Below, piece by piece: positions 28,558 to 36,826 of a stretch of DNA of 64,000 nt; the first letter of the stretch is position 1, and every line of letters begins with the position of its first letter. This DNA is from Nocardioides caldifontis (GTDB lineage: Bacteria > Actinomycetota > Actinomycetes > Propionibacteriales > Nocardioidaceae): positions 248,001 through 312,000 of the forward strand of contig NZ_VHIB01000008.1 in assembly GCF_008087345.1 (NCBI RefSeq). Reading direction: 5' to 3'. The notes beneath the pieces were generated by a model. The model worked only from the letters and a program-made list of their open reading frames with translations. It was not told the DNA's origin and did not search any database. Made by a program: the position numbers and the translations under genes.

Positions 28558-29473
28558 AGCCGACGGGCAGGCTGAGGTTCGCGTAGATCTCGCGCGTCGC
28601 CTTGGAGCGGTTGAGCGTGTAGAAGTGCAGCCCCGGGGCGCCGCCGTCGAGCAGCGTCTCGCACAGCTCGGAGGCCACCTGGACGCCCTCCTTGCGGACC
28701 GCCGCGGGGTCGCCCTCGTGGCGGGAGACCCGCTCGACCACCTCGGCCGGGACGTCACGCCCGGAGAGCTCCGCCATCCGCCTGATCTGCCCCAGATTCG
28801 TGATCGGCATGATCCCCGGCAGGATCGGGATGTCCACGCCGGCAGCCCGGGACCGCTCGAGCAGCCCGAAGTAGTCGGAGGCCCGGAAGAACATCTCGGT
28901 GACCGCGAACTGCGCACCGGCGTCCTGCTTCGCCTTCAGCACCCGCACGTCCTCGTCAAGGCTCGGCGCCTCGCGGTGCCCCTCGGGGAACGCCGCGACA
29001 CCGACGTGGAACGACCCGAGCGACCGCACCAGGGCCACCAGCTCGCTGGCGTAGGTCAGCCCGCCCTCGGTCGCGGTCCACGGGGTGCCCGGCCCGCCCG
29101 GAGGGTCGCCCCTGAGCACCAGCACGTTGTGGATCCCGGCGTCGGCGTACGCCCCGACGACCGAGCGGAGCTCCTCACGGGTGTGGCCGACGCAGGTCAG
29201 GTGGGCCATCGGGACCATCGTGGTCTCGCGGGCGATGCGCTTGGTGATCTCGACGGTGCGGTCCCGGGTGGTGCCACCCGCGCCGTACGTGACCGAGACG
29301 AAGGTGGGGCGCAGCGGCTCGAGCTCGCGCAGCGAGCGCCAGAGCACCGCCTCGCCCTCGGCGTCCTTCGGCGGGAAGAACTCGAACGAGAACGACTTGC
29401 CTCCCGAGGCGACGAGCTCCGGGACGGAGCCGGCCCCTCGCGACCCGGAGGGGTCCTTGGCGGTGCGGACCAT
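28556..29473 (-). CDS. metF: Methylenetetrahydrofolate reductase
   Basis: A 305-aa FAD enzyme that reduces 5,10-methylene-THF to 5-methyl-THF for methionine synthesis. Signatures are SFEFFPPKDAEGE near the N-terminus, SVTYGAGGTTRDRT, MAHLTCVGHTREEL, VLVLRGDPPGG, AQFAVTEMFFRASDYF, LPGIMPITNL and the C-terminal LHFYTLNRSKAT. ATG at 29473 has TATCCT 6 nt upstream and no Shine-Dalgarno, which indicates a leaderless transcript and leaves no room for a 5' riboswitch. Confidence 0.96.
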   Translation of the reverse strand: MVRTAKDPSGSRGAGSVPELVASGGKSFSFEFFPPKDAEGEAVLWRSLRELEPLRPTFVSVTYGAGGTTRDRTVEITKRIARETTMVPMAHLTCVGHTREELRSVVGAYADAGIHNVLVLRGDPPGGPGTPWTATEGGLTYASELVALVRSLGSFHVGVAAFPEGHREAPSLDEDVRVLKAKQDAGAQFAVTEMFFRASDYFGLLERSRAAGVDIPILPGIMPITNLGQIRRMAELSGRDVPAEVVERVSRHEGDPAAVRKEGVQVASELCETLLDGGAPGLHFYTLNRSKATREIYANLSLPVG

Positions 29474-29479
29474 GCGGCC

Positions 29480-29485
29480 AGGATA
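29480..29485 (-). promoter_or_regulatory. Leaderless -10 element (TATCCT) for metF
   Basis: TATCCT is followed by GGCCGC and the metF ATG. The six-nucleotide gap fits a transcript starting at the start codon. Confidence 0.55.
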
Positions 29486-29544
29486 GGCGCGCGGCACCGG
29501 TCCGACCGACGTGGTCCGGCAGCCAGACACGTCACGGTGGCGGC

Positions 29545-29550
29545 TACGCT
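29545..29550 (+). promoter_or_regulatory. Leaderless -10 element (TACGCT) for the polyprenyl synthase
   Basis: TACGCT, then CGCCGG, then the GTG start at 29557. With the metF element it forms a divergent leaderless pair inside an 83-bp gap. Confidence 0.5.
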
Positions 29551-29556
29551 CGCCGG

Positions 29557-30642
29557 GTGCCCTCCGCCGCCACCGCCCCGTGGGACGAGGCCGCCTTCCG
29601 CGACAGGCTCCACGGCGTCCTCGACACCTTCGTGGACGAGCAGGCCGCCCGGCTCGCCCCGCTCGGGGCCGACGCCGGACGGCTCGTGGCCGCAGCACGC
29701 GACGCCGTGACCGGCGGCAAGCGGCTGCGGGCGATGTTCTGCCACTGGGGCTTCCGCACGGTCCGGGTGCCGCGCGACGCGGCCGAGGAGCAGGCGCTGT
29801 TGCGCGCCTGCGGCGCGCTCGAGCTGCTGCACGCCTCCGCGCTCGTCCACGACGACTACATGGACGCCTCCGACACCCGCCGCGGGCGGCCGGCGGTGCA
29901 CCGCGCGTTCGAGGAGGCGCACCGCTCCGCGGCGTGGCGCGGCAGCCCCGAGCAGTACGGCGCCGCGGCCGCGATCCTCCTCGGCGACCTGCTACTGGTG
30001 TGGGCCGACGAGCTGCTGCGCACCTGCGGGTTCCCCACGGACGTGGTCGGCGCCGCCCTGCGCTGGTTCGACACGACCCGCACCGAGGTGATCACCGGCC
30101 AGTTCCTGGACGTCTCGGTGCAGGCCCGCGGTGACGCGGACGTTGAGCAGGCCATGCGGGTGCTGCGCTACAAGTCCGCGAAGTACTCCGTCGAGCGGCC
30201 GCTGCACGTGGGCGCCGCCCTCGCCGGGGGCGAGCCCGCGGCGTTCACGGCGCTCTCGGGCTACGGCCTCCCGCTCGGCGAGGCGTTCCAGCTCCGCGAC
30301 GACCTGCTCGGGGTGTTCGGCGACTCCTCGGTGACCGGCAAGCCGGCCGGCGACGACCTCGTCGAGGGCAAGCGCACCGTGCTGGTCGCGCTGGCGCTCG
30401 CCGGGCTCGACGCCGACGAGGCGAAGCTCCTCGACACCTCCCTGGGCGGCCCGCTGTCCGAGGACGAGGTCGAGCGGCTGCGCGGGCTCATCGAGCGCTC
30501 GGGGGCCCAGGCGGAGGTGGAGCGGCGGATCGGCGCCCTGACCGACGAGTGCCTCGAGGCGCTGTCCGCCCCCGCGGTCGCGGTCGAGGCCCGCGAGGCG
30601 CTGCGCTCGCTCGCCCTGGCCGCCACGCAGCGCTCGGTCTGA
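29557..30642 (+). CDS. Polyprenyl diphosphate synthase (trans-isoprenyl)
   Basis: A 361-aa prenyltransferase that condenses isopentenyl diphosphate onto an allylic primer. GGKRLRAMFCHWGF is the IPP-binding region. The first Asp-rich motif is LVHDDYMDASDTRRG (DDxxD intact). The second is QLRDDLLGVFGD, where the fifth position is Gly, as in many long-chain synthases. KTARYS-like YKSAKYSVERPL is also present. Product length cannot be assigned confidently; a menaquinone or undecaprenyl-type role, or supply to the neighbouring flavoenzyme, are possibilities. GTG start without Shine-Dalgarno. Confidence 0.9.
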   Translation: MPSAATAPWDEAAFRDRLHGVLDTFVDEQAARLAPLGADAGRLVAAARDAVTGGKRLRAMFCHWGFRTVRVPRDAAEEQALLRACGALELLHASALVHDDYMDASDTRRGRPAVHRAFEEAHRSAAWRGSPEQYGAAAAILLGDLLLVWADELLRTCGFPTDVVGAALRWFDTTRTEVITGQFLDVSVQARGDADVEQAMRVLRYKSAKYSVERPLHVGAALAGGEPAAFTALSGYGLPLGEAFQLRDDLLGVFGDSSVTGKPAGDDLVEGKRTVLVALALAGLDADEAKLLDTSLGGPLSEDEVERLRGLIERSGAQAEVERRIGALTDECLEALSAPAVAVEAREALRSLALAATQRSV

Positions 30643-30649
30643 GCCGGCC

Positions 30650-31141
30650 GTGGCCCGCGGCTTCGACTACGACCTCGACTACGCGAACCTCGACCTGCGC
30701 ACGCACCCCGAGCTCTACCGGGTCGGCCGGGGCGAGCAGGGGGTGCTCCTGGTCCAGCCCTACAAGGACGAGCTGTTGCCGCTGTGGCGGTTCCGCACGC
30801 CCGAGCTCGCCGAGGAGAGCAGCGCCGCGCTGCTCGAGCGGTTCCACCGCTACCTCGACGAGGGCGACTTCGTCGGCGCGGACATGGCGCGGAAGTTCCT
30901 GCAGATGGGGTACACCCGGTCGCGGCGCTACGCCCGGCACCGCAGCGGCACGAAGTACGACGGCCCGGTGCCCGCCGAGAGGCGCGGCCGCAGTGGCGCC
31001 CACGGCCGCGAGGAGCTCCCCGTCGACGAGGACCCGGTCAAGGCGGCGAGCGCCGCGGTCTTCAAGGCTGCCTGGGACGAGGCGCGCGCCGACGAGCGCT
31101 ACCAGGCGATGCGCGCCGAGCACCGCCGGCGCTACGGGTGA
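30650..31141 (+). CDS. DUF4385 family protein
   Basis: A 163-aa protein beginning MARGFDYDLDYANLDLRTHPELYRVGRGEQGVLLVQPYKDELLPLWRF, with GDFVGADMARKFLQMGYTRSRRYARH. These aromatic and basic blocks match DUF4385, a widespread family without an assigned function. GTG start, 7 bp after the prenyl synthase stop, so co-transcribed. It converges with the barstar-like gene; their stops are 9 bp apart. Confidence 0.85.
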   Translation: MARGFDYDLDYANLDLRTHPELYRVGRGEQGVLLVQPYKDELLPLWRFRTPELAEESSAALLERFHRYLDEGDFVGADMARKFLQMGYTRSRRYARHRSGTKYDGPVPAERRGRSGAHGREELPVDEDPVKAASAAVFKAAWDEARADERYQAMRAEHRRRYG

Positions 31142-31150
31142 CCTCCCCGG

Positions 31151-31588
31151 TCAGTGCTTGATCGGGAGCTCCTCGAGGTCGATCTCCGGCCCCTCGCCGC
31201 GCAGGACCACCGCGAGCGGACCGCCCTCCGACGCCGTCGCCCGTCGTCGGAACACCTCGACGGCCTTGCGGAACGTGCCCTCGTCCTGCCGGCACAACGG
31301 GCTCCAGCCGTCCCAGAGCAGCACCATGCCGTGGTCACCGACCTCCAGCCCGCCGAGGCAGTCGGCGAGCGACTCCACGTCGGAGGGCGGGTCGGCGTCG
31401 AGGCACGCGGCGGCGGACTTCAGGAACGACTCCTGGTCCTCGAGGGTCCAGCCGTCGAGGTAGCGGAACGTCCACCCGGCGTGCTCGACGGCGTGCTGCA
31501 CGTCGGCGGCCGGTGCGGCGTTGTGCCACTGGTAGACGCCCGGAGGGGTGTGGCCCGCCAGGAGTGCTGCGAGTCCGCTCATCGTCAC
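31151..31588 (-). CDS. Barstar-family protein (orphan barnase-inhibitor fold)
   Basis: A 145-aa protein with the barstar-like pattern VEHAGWTFRYLDGWTLEDQESFLKSAAACLDADP, then the strand-helix segment LADCLGGLEV and MVLLWDGWSPL. Barstar inhibits secreted barnase-type ribonucleases by blocking the active site. No barnase-like gene lies in the window, so it is an orphan, possibly immunity to a foreign toxin or a repurposed fold. GTG at 31588 and ATG at 31582 are alternative starts. A 14-bp palindrome sits just upstream. Confidence 0.8.
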   Translation of the reverse strand: MTMSGLAALLAGHTPPGVYQWHNAAPAADVQHAVEHAGWTFRYLDGWTLEDQESFLKSAAACLDADPPSDVESLADCLGGLEVGDHGMVLLWDGWSPLCRQDEGTFRKAVEVFRRRATASEGGPLAVVLRGEGPEIDLEELPIKH

Positions 31589-31598
31589 TTCCGTTCCC

Positions 31599-31612
31599 GC
31601 CCCGCGCGGGGC
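31599..31612 (-). promoter_or_regulatory. Perfect 14-bp palindrome upstream of the barstar-like gene
   Basis: GCCCCGCGCGGGGC lies 10 nt before the GTG. A -10-like TATGGT (31664-31659) lies further upstream, so the palindrome would be within the leader. It could be an operator or a hairpin masking translation. GC-rich palindromes can arise by chance here. Confidence 0.3.
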
Positions 31613-31724
31613 CGTGTGTCGTCCCTGCGGACCGACGGGCGCCGGCCCTCATCGCGACCATAGCCCGGGCGGCGCGGGGCAGAAAGGGGTCGGACGGGCC
31701 GGGTTGGCGGGAGCGCCGGTGAGG

Positions 31725-32105
31725 TCAGAAGGCCATCGCCTGGGCGCGGCGCTTGACCTCGGAGCCGCGGTTCTCGCGCAGCGCGTCGATCGGCCGGCCC
31801 GGCAGCGTGTCGTCCTCGCTGAACAGCCACTGGATGCTCTCGCGGTCGTCGTAGCCGCCGTCGTGGAGGACGGTGAGCAGCCCGGGCAGACCCTTGACGA
31901 TGACGCCGTCCTGGACGAACGCGGCCGGGACCTGCTGGCCGGTGCCCGGCGCGGGGACGGCGGCCGCGAGCTGGTGCTCCTTGATCAGCTGGCGCACCCG
32001 GCTGACGCTGATCCCCAGCGCCTCGCCGCAGGCGGCCCAGTCGAGCCAGTCCCCCACGAGCGACTGCAGGTCGTCCTGGTCGGGGGTGTGGGTCGTGTCG
32101 GTCAC
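31725..32105 (-). CDS. Rv2175c-family winged-helix DNA-binding protein
   Basis: A 126-aa protein: a Thr-rich N-terminal tail (VTDTTHTPDQ), then LVGDWLDWAACGEALGISVSRVRQLIKEHQLAA with the helix-turn-helix, and VPAAFVQDGVIVKGLPGLLTVLHDGGYDDRESIQWLFSEDDTLPGRPIDALR, typical of the Rv2175c family. In Mycobacterium tuberculosis Rv2175c is a substrate of the adjacent kinase PknL, phosphorylated on an N-terminal Thr. The same divergent neighbour is present here. GTG at 32105 is preferred to the longer frame to 32165. Confidence 0.9.
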   Translation of the reverse strand: MTDTTHTPDQDDLQSLVGDWLDWAACGEALGISVSRVRQLIKEHQLAAAVPAPGTGQQVPAAFVQDGVIVKGLPGLLTVLHDGGYDDRESIQWLFSEDDTLPGRPIDALRENRGSEVKRRAQAMAF

Positions 32106-32188
32106 GGCTCCACTGTGCCACCCGCCTAGTATCGGTACCTGCAGCCGGGCCCTGTCCGGCGTCACCGATCCGTTGGGAGGACGCCGTC

Positions 32189-34318
32189 GTGCAGAGAGGT
32201 GCCGACCCCGTGATCGGCCGCGTCCTCGACGGTCGCTACCGCGTCGACGAGCGGATCGCCCGCGGCGGGATGGCCACCGTCTACCGCGCGCACGACCTCC
32301 GGCTCGACCGGGTGTGCGCGGTCAAGGTCATGCACTCCGACCTCGGCGACGACCACGACTTCGGCGCCCGCTTCGTCCGGGAGGCGCACTCGGCCGCCCG
32401 GCTCTCGCACCCCAACGTCGTCGCGGTCACCGACCAGGGTGACGACGACGGCCGGCTCTTCCTCGTGATGGAGCACGTGCCCGGGCGCACGCTGCGCGAC
32501 GTGGTCCGCGAGGAGGCGCCGATGGCCCCCCAGCGGGCGCTGGCGCTCCTCGAGCCGGTGCTGCTGGCGCTGGCCGAGGCGCACCGCTCGGGGCTCGTGC
32601 ACCGGGACGTGAAGCCCGAGAACGTGCTGATCTCCGACGACGGCCGGATCAAGGTCGCCGACTTCGGGCTCGCCCGCGCCTTCGACGCCGACAACCAGCA
32701 CACCGCGACCGGCGGGCTCCTCATCGGGACGGTGTCGTACCTCGCCCCCGAGCTGATCGTCGAGGGCCGGGCCGACCCCCGCTCCGACGTGTACGCCGCC
32801 GGGGTGCTGCTCTTCGAGATGCTCACCGGCCGGAAGCCCCACGAGGGCGAGGCGGCCATCCAGATCGCCTTCAAGCACGTCAACGAGGACATCCCCGCTC
32901 CGTCGTCGGTGGTCGACCGGCCCGTCCCGGCGTACGTCGACGCGCTGGTGCTCCGGGCGACCGCGCGCGAGCGCGACCACCGGCCCGCGGACGCCAAGGT
33001 CCTCCTCCACCAGGTGCGGAGGGTGCGCGCGGCCCTCGAGGCGGGCGACCTGGACGACCCCGAGCTGACCGCCGACCTGATGCCGACGCTGCCGGTGGTG
33101 CTCGACGACGACATCGACTACCGCTCCGGCCCCGAGGACACGGGCGGGACCGCGCAGGAGGGCACCGACGGGGCCGAGGACGCCACCGAGGACTCGCTCG
33201 GCCTCGACCTGCCGACCGTGGACCGCGAGCCCACCACGGTGATCGCCGGCGCGGGGGCCTCCCGCTCGACGGCCACGCGCTCTGCCGGCACCCGGGTCGG
33301 CACCGCCCCGCCGCAGTCACGCGGCCGTCGGCTCCCCGAGCAGCCCGGCCCGGTGCGGAGCCCGCTGTCGCGTCCGTCCGACGGCACCAGGCCCCCCGGC
33401 GGCTCCGGCGCCACTCCGGCCCGCCGCCCCCGGCGCAACCGCCGCGGCCTCGTCCTGCTGCTCGCGGTCGTGCTGCTCACCGCCCTGGTGGCGTACGCCG
33501 GCTGGTGGTTCGGCATCGGGCGCTACACCTCCACTCCGGCGGTCATCAACCTCAGCCTCGCCGACGCCACCGACAAGCTGGAGGCGGCCGGGCTCGACGT
33601 CGACGTCGTCGAGCGCGAGTTCTCCGAGACCGTCGTCGCCGGGTCGGTGATCAGCAGCGACCCGAGCGCAGGCTCGAGGATCCTCGAGGACGGCACCGTC
33701 GAGCTCGTCGTCTCCAAGGGGCGGGAGCGCTACGCGGTCCCCAAGCTGCGCGGCGAGCCGCTGGCCACCGCCCAGGGGCTGATCACCGAGGGCAACCTCA
33801 CCGTCGGCGAGGTCACCGAGATCTGGCACGAGAAGGTCGCCGAGGGGATGGTCGTCTCCGCCGACCCGGCCCCCGGCACCCAGCTCCGCAAGGACACCGC
33901 GATCAACCTCGAGGTCAGCAAGGGGCCGAAGCCGATCAAGATCCCTGACCTGACCGGCCGGCCCGGCGACGAGGCCCAGGAACGGCTCGAGGGGCTCGGC
34001 TTCGACGTCGAGGTGAGCGAGGAGCACAGCGACGCCGTCCGCAAGGGGCGGGTGATCTCCCAGGACCCCGACGAGGGCAAGGGCTACCGCGACGACGTCA
34101 TCCAGATCGTCGTCTCCAAGGGACCGGTGCTCGTCGAGGTGCCGCGGCTCAACGCCAAGTCGGTCGACGAGGCGACCGCCGAGCTGGCGGCCGTCGGCTT
34201 GAACATCGCGGTGGAGCGCACCGAGTTCTACGTCGGGCTCGAGCGCGTGGTCCGGCAGAGCCAGTCGGCCGGCGACGCCATCCCCAAGGGGTCCACCGTC
34301 ACCGTCTACATCGTCTGA
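32189..34318 (+). CDS. pknL: PASTA-domain Ser/Thr protein kinase (PknL neighbourhood type)
   Basis: A 709-aa receptor kinase. The N-terminal kinase domain (about 14-280) has a glycine loop in RIARGGMATVYRA, lysine in CAVKVMHS, catalytic loop VHRDVKPENVL and DFGLARAF, with activation-loop Thr residues in HTATGGLLIGTVSYLAPE. An acidic, Pro/Arg-rich juxtamembrane region follows, then one membrane helix (about 419-440) and four PASTA repeats (about 448-709). PASTA domains sense peptidoglycan fragments or lipid II. Mycobacterial PknL lacks PASTA domains, so this is the longer, Streptomyces-like form. GTG start with GGGAGG 9 nt upstream. Confidence 0.93.
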   Translation: MQRGADPVIGRVLDGRYRVDERIARGGMATVYRAHDLRLDRVCAVKVMHSDLGDDHDFGARFVREAHSAARLSHPNVVAVTDQGDDDGRLFLVMEHVPGRTLRDVVREEAPMAPQRALALLEPVLLALAEAHRSGLVHRDVKPENVLISDDGRIKVADFGLARAFDADNQHTATGGLLIGTVSYLAPELIVEGRADPRSDVYAAGVLLFEMLTGRKPHEGEAAIQIAFKHVNEDIPAPSSVVDRPVPAYVDALVLRATARERDHRPADAKVLLHQVRRVRAALEAGDLDDPELTADLMPTLPVVLDDDIDYRSGPEDTGGTAQEGTDGAEDATEDSLGLDLPTVDREPTTVIAGAGASRSTATRSAGTRVGTAPPQSRGRRLPEQPGPVRSPLSRPSDGTRPPGGSGATPARRPRRNRRGLVLLLAVVLLTALVAYAGWWFGIGRYTSTPAVINLSLADATDKLEAAGLDVDVVEREFSETVVAGSVISSDPSAGSRILEDGTVELVVSKGRERYAVPKLRGEPLATAQGLITEGNLTVGEVTEIWHEKVAEGMVVSADPAPGTQLRKDTAINLEVSKGPKPIKIPDLTGRPGDEAQERLEGLGFDVEVSEEHSDAVRKGRVISQDPDEGKGYRDDVIQIVVSKGPVLVEVPRLNAKSVDEATAELAAVGLNIAVERTEFYVGLERVVRQSQSAGDAIPKGSTVTVYIV

Positions 34319-34322
34319 GCCG

Positions 34323-34997
34323 ATGCCGCTGCGCAACGGGGAGCACGGGTACGGCGCCGTCACCAAGCTCCTCCACTGGCTCACGGTCGCGCTGCTCCTC
34401 GCCCAGGTCGCCGTCGGGCTGACGATGGACCCGCATGCCCACGAGACGGCCGCGGACGCGGCCGCCGACCGGGCCGACGCGCGCGCCGACGCGTTCGAGG
34501 AGCGTGGGGAGGACCGCGCCGAGCGGCAGGGGGACGAAGCCGAGGAGCGGTTCGAGGCCGAGGTCGAGCGGCGCGAGGAGCGGGCCGACCGGCTCGGTGA
34601 CGGCGGCGACCACCGCGACGTCGCCGAGGCGCTCCTCAGCGGCGACGGGTGGAGCGACGGGCTGCAAGGGCTGGAGGTGCACCTCGTGCTCGGGTCCTTG
34701 CTGCTGCTCGTCGGCGTCACCCGCCTGGTCTGGCGGCGCACGACGCCGCTCCCGCCCTGGGCCGAGCACCTCGACGAGCGGGAGCGCCAGCTGGAGGGCT
34801 GGCTGGAGAAGGTGATGCTGGCCCTCCTCCTCGTCGTGCCGCTGACCGGGCTGCTCCTCGTGGTCGTCGACGACGACCTGCTGGTGCTCCACGTCGCCGC
34901 CCAGCTCCTGCTGCTGTCGGTGGTGGTCATCCACGTCGGGCTCGTGCTGCGCCACACCGTCGTACGACGGCACCGGCACCTGTCCCGGATGGTGTGA
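34323..34997 (+). CDS. Cytochrome b561-like membrane protein with charged insert
   Basis: A 224-aa protein with four hydrophobic helices (about 14-36, 118-138, 161-181, 186-207). Haem-ligand-type histidines are visible in TKLLHWLTVA, LQGLEVHLVLG, LLVLHVAAQ and VVIHVGLVLRH, fitting a di-haem b561 fold. Between helices 1 and 2 lies a highly charged stretch of about 65 residues (Asp/Ala/Arg/Glu repeats), probably helical or coiled-coil, which is unusual for the family. It starts 4 bp after the kinase and is likely co-transcribed. Electron partners are unknown. Confidence 0.75.
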   Translation: MPLRNGEHGYGAVTKLLHWLTVALLLAQVAVGLTMDPHAHETAADAAADRADARADAFEERGEDRAERQGDEAEERFEAEVERREERADRLGDGGDHRDVAEALLSGDGWSDGLQGLEVHLVLGSLLLLVGVTRLVWRRTTPLPPWAEHLDERERQLEGWLEKVMLALLLVVPLTGLLLVVVDDDLLVLHVAAQLLLLSVVVIHVGLVLRHTVVRRHRHLSRMV

Positions 34998-35008
34998 GGC
35001 GCCCCGGT

Positions 35009-35014
35009 TAGCCT
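35009..35014 (+). promoter_or_regulatory. Leaderless -10 element (TAGCCT) for nfo
   Basis: TAGCCT, then GGAGCG, then the GTG at 35021. Spacing matches the other leaderless promoters in this window; GGAGCG could alternatively act as a weak Shine-Dalgarno. Confidence 0.45.
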
Positions 35015-35020
35015 GGAGCG

Positions 35021-35938
35021 GTGCCCCCCACCCTCGCCTCGGTCGCTGCTGCCCGGAACCCGGTCGGCACCCACATCAAGGTCGGCAAGGGGCTCGTCGA
35101 GGAGGTGCTCCCGAAGGCCGCCACGATCGGCGCCGAGGTGCTCCAGATCTTCACCGGCAACCCCCGCGGCTGGGCTCCTTCGAAGCCGGACGCCGGCAAG
35201 GACGCGGCGTTCCGGGCGGGGTGCGAGGCCGCCGGGATCAGGGTGTTCGTGCACGCGCCGTACCTCGTCAACGTCGGCTCCCCGACCCCGCTCACCTTCG
35301 AGCGGTCGGTCGCGGCCGTCGCCCACAACCTGATGCGCGCGGCGCAGACTGGCGCCGAGGGTGTGGTCGTGCACACCGGCTCCTGCGTCGGCGAGGGCGG
35401 ATACGACGCCGCGATGCGCCAGGTGCGCGAGGGGCTGCTGCCGGTGCTCGACGCGCTGGGCGACGACGGCCCGTTCCTGCTGCTGGAGTCCACCGCCGGC
35501 CAGGGCCGTTCTCTGTGCGCGACGGTCGAGGACCACGCGGCGTACCTCGAGGCGCTCGACCACCACCCGCGCCTCGGCCTCTGCCTCGACACCTGCCACG
35601 TGTTCGCCGCCGGCGAGCCGCTCGACGAGCCCGGCGGGGCCACCGCGACGCTGGACCGGTTGCTGGACATCGCCGGCGCCGACCGGCTCAAGCTGGTGCA
35701 CGCCAACGACTCGATGGACGTCCGCGGAGCCTTCAAGGACCGCCACCAGAAGATCGGCGACGGACACCTCGGACTCACGCCGTTCCGCGAGCTGCTCGCG
35801 CACCCGGCGACCGACGGGGTCCCGTTCGTCCTCGAGACACCGGGGTCGCGCGAGCTCGACGACCCGCAGATCCCGCTGCTCAAGCTGCTCCGCGAGGAGG
35901 CGGCCCTCCACCGGGACACGGAGGCGCGCGCGTCGTGA
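35021..35938 (+). CDS. nfo: Deoxyribonuclease IV (AP endonuclease, Nfo)
   Basis: A 305-aa TIM-barrel, zinc-dependent endonuclease that cleaves 5' of abasic sites in base excision repair. Metal-ligand and family motifs are VFVHAPYLVNVGSP, VVVHTGSCVGEGG, LLLESTAGQG, LCLDTCHVFAAG, LVHANDSMDVRGAFKDRHQKIGDGHLG and FVLETPG. GTG at 35021. The stop overlaps the next gene as GTGA, so the permease is translationally coupled to it. Confidence 0.95.
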   Translation: MPPTLASVAAARNPVGTHIKVGKGLVEEVLPKAATIGAEVLQIFTGNPRGWAPSKPDAGKDAAFRAGCEAAGIRVFVHAPYLVNVGSPTPLTFERSVAAVAHNLMRAAQTGAEGVVVHTGSCVGEGGYDAAMRQVREGLLPVLDALGDDGPFLLLESTAGQGRSLCATVEDHAAYLEALDHHPRLGLCLDTCHVFAAGEPLDEPGGATATLDRLLDIAGADRLKLVHANDSMDVRGAFKDRHQKIGDGHLGLTPFRELLAHPATDGVPFVLETPGSRELDDPQIPLLKLLREEAALHRDTEARAS

Positions 35939-36825
35939 AGGAGCGCCCCACCACCCTGCTCGCCACCCTGGCGCTGCTGGCCGTCACCGCGACCTGGGGA
36001 AGCACGTTCTTCCTCATCCACGACCTGCTCGACCGGGTCCCCGTCCTCGACTTCCTCGCGGTGCGGTTCGCGGTGGCCACGGTCACCGTGGTGCTGCTCT
36101 TCCCCAAGGCGCTCGGCCGGCTCTCGGCCCGGGCCCGGTGGCAGGCCGCCGCGCTCGGCCTGGTGTACGGCGTCGCGCAGATCCTGCAGACCGAGGGCAT
36201 CGGCCACTCCTCGGCCAGCGTGGCCGGGTTCATCACGGGGATGTACGTCATCTGCACCCCGCTCCTCGCCGCCCCCCTGCTGCGGCAGCGGATCGGCGGG
36301 GCCACGTGGCTCGCGGTCGTCGTCGCCGTGGTCGGACTGGCAGTGCTGTCGCTGCGCGGCTTCAGCGTCGGGTACGGCGAGGGGCTGGTGCTGGTCTCCG
36401 CGGTGCTGTACGCCCTCCACATCGTCGGCCTCGGGGCGTGGAGCCGGGCCGAGGACGCGATCGGGATGACGATCGTCCAGCTGGCCATGGTGAGCCTGGT
36501 GGCCTTCGTGGTGACCGCGCCCGACGGGGTCACCCTCCCGGACCGGCCCGGCGACTGGGTCAGCGTGCTCTACATGGCGGTGTTCGCCGCCGGCTTCGCG
36601 ATGTGGGCGCAGACCTGGGCGCAGGCCCACCTGCCGCCGACCCGGAGCGCGATCATCATGACGATGGAGCCGGTGTTCGCGGCGTTCTTCGCGGTCCTGC
36701 TCGGCGGGGAGGACCTGACGACCCGGATGCTCGTCGGCGGCGGGCTCGTGCTCAGCGCGATGGTCGTCGTCGAGCTCGCCCCGCGCCGCAAGGTCGAGGC
36801 CGAGGTGCCGCACATCGCGGTGTGA
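35935..36825 (+). CDS. EamA/DMT-family transporter
   Basis: A 296-aa protein with ten predicted membrane helices in two EamA repeats. The first is LAVTATWGSTFFLIHDLLDRVPVLDFLAVRFAVA; the second repeat ends with PTRSAIIMTMEPVFAAFFAVLLGGEDLTTRMLVGGGLVLSAMVVVEL. DMT permeases export metabolites or amino acids; the substrate cannot be predicted. GTG at 35935 forms GTGA with nfo. It converges head-to-tail on the lower-GC islet that begins one base after its stop. Confidence 0.9.
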   Translation: MKERPTTLLATLALLAVTATWGSTFFLIHDLLDRVPVLDFLAVRFAVATVTVVLLFPKALGRLSARARWQAAALGLVYGVAQILQTEGIGHSSASVAGFITGMYVICTPLLAAPLLRQRIGGATWLAVVVAVVGLAVLSLRGFSVGYGEGLVLVSAVLYALHIVGLGAWSRAEDAIGMTIVQLAMVSLVAFVVTAPDGVTLPDRPGDWVSVLYMAVFAAGFAMWAQTWAQAHLPPTRSAIIMTMEPVFAAFFAVLLGGEDLTTRMLVGGGLVLSAMVVVELAPRRKVEAEVPHIAV

Positions 36826-36826
36826 T

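Noticed and set aside
29474-29556. Riboswitch (SAM or B12) upstream of metF
   Set aside because: The gap is 83 bp, shared with a divergent gene, and the -10 lies 6 nt before the start codon, leaving no leader for an aptamer.
31139-31153. Terminator hairpin between DUF4385 and the barstar-like gene
   Set aside because: TGACC/GGTCA gives only five base pairs and comes from the two overlapping stop codon contexts; too weak to call.
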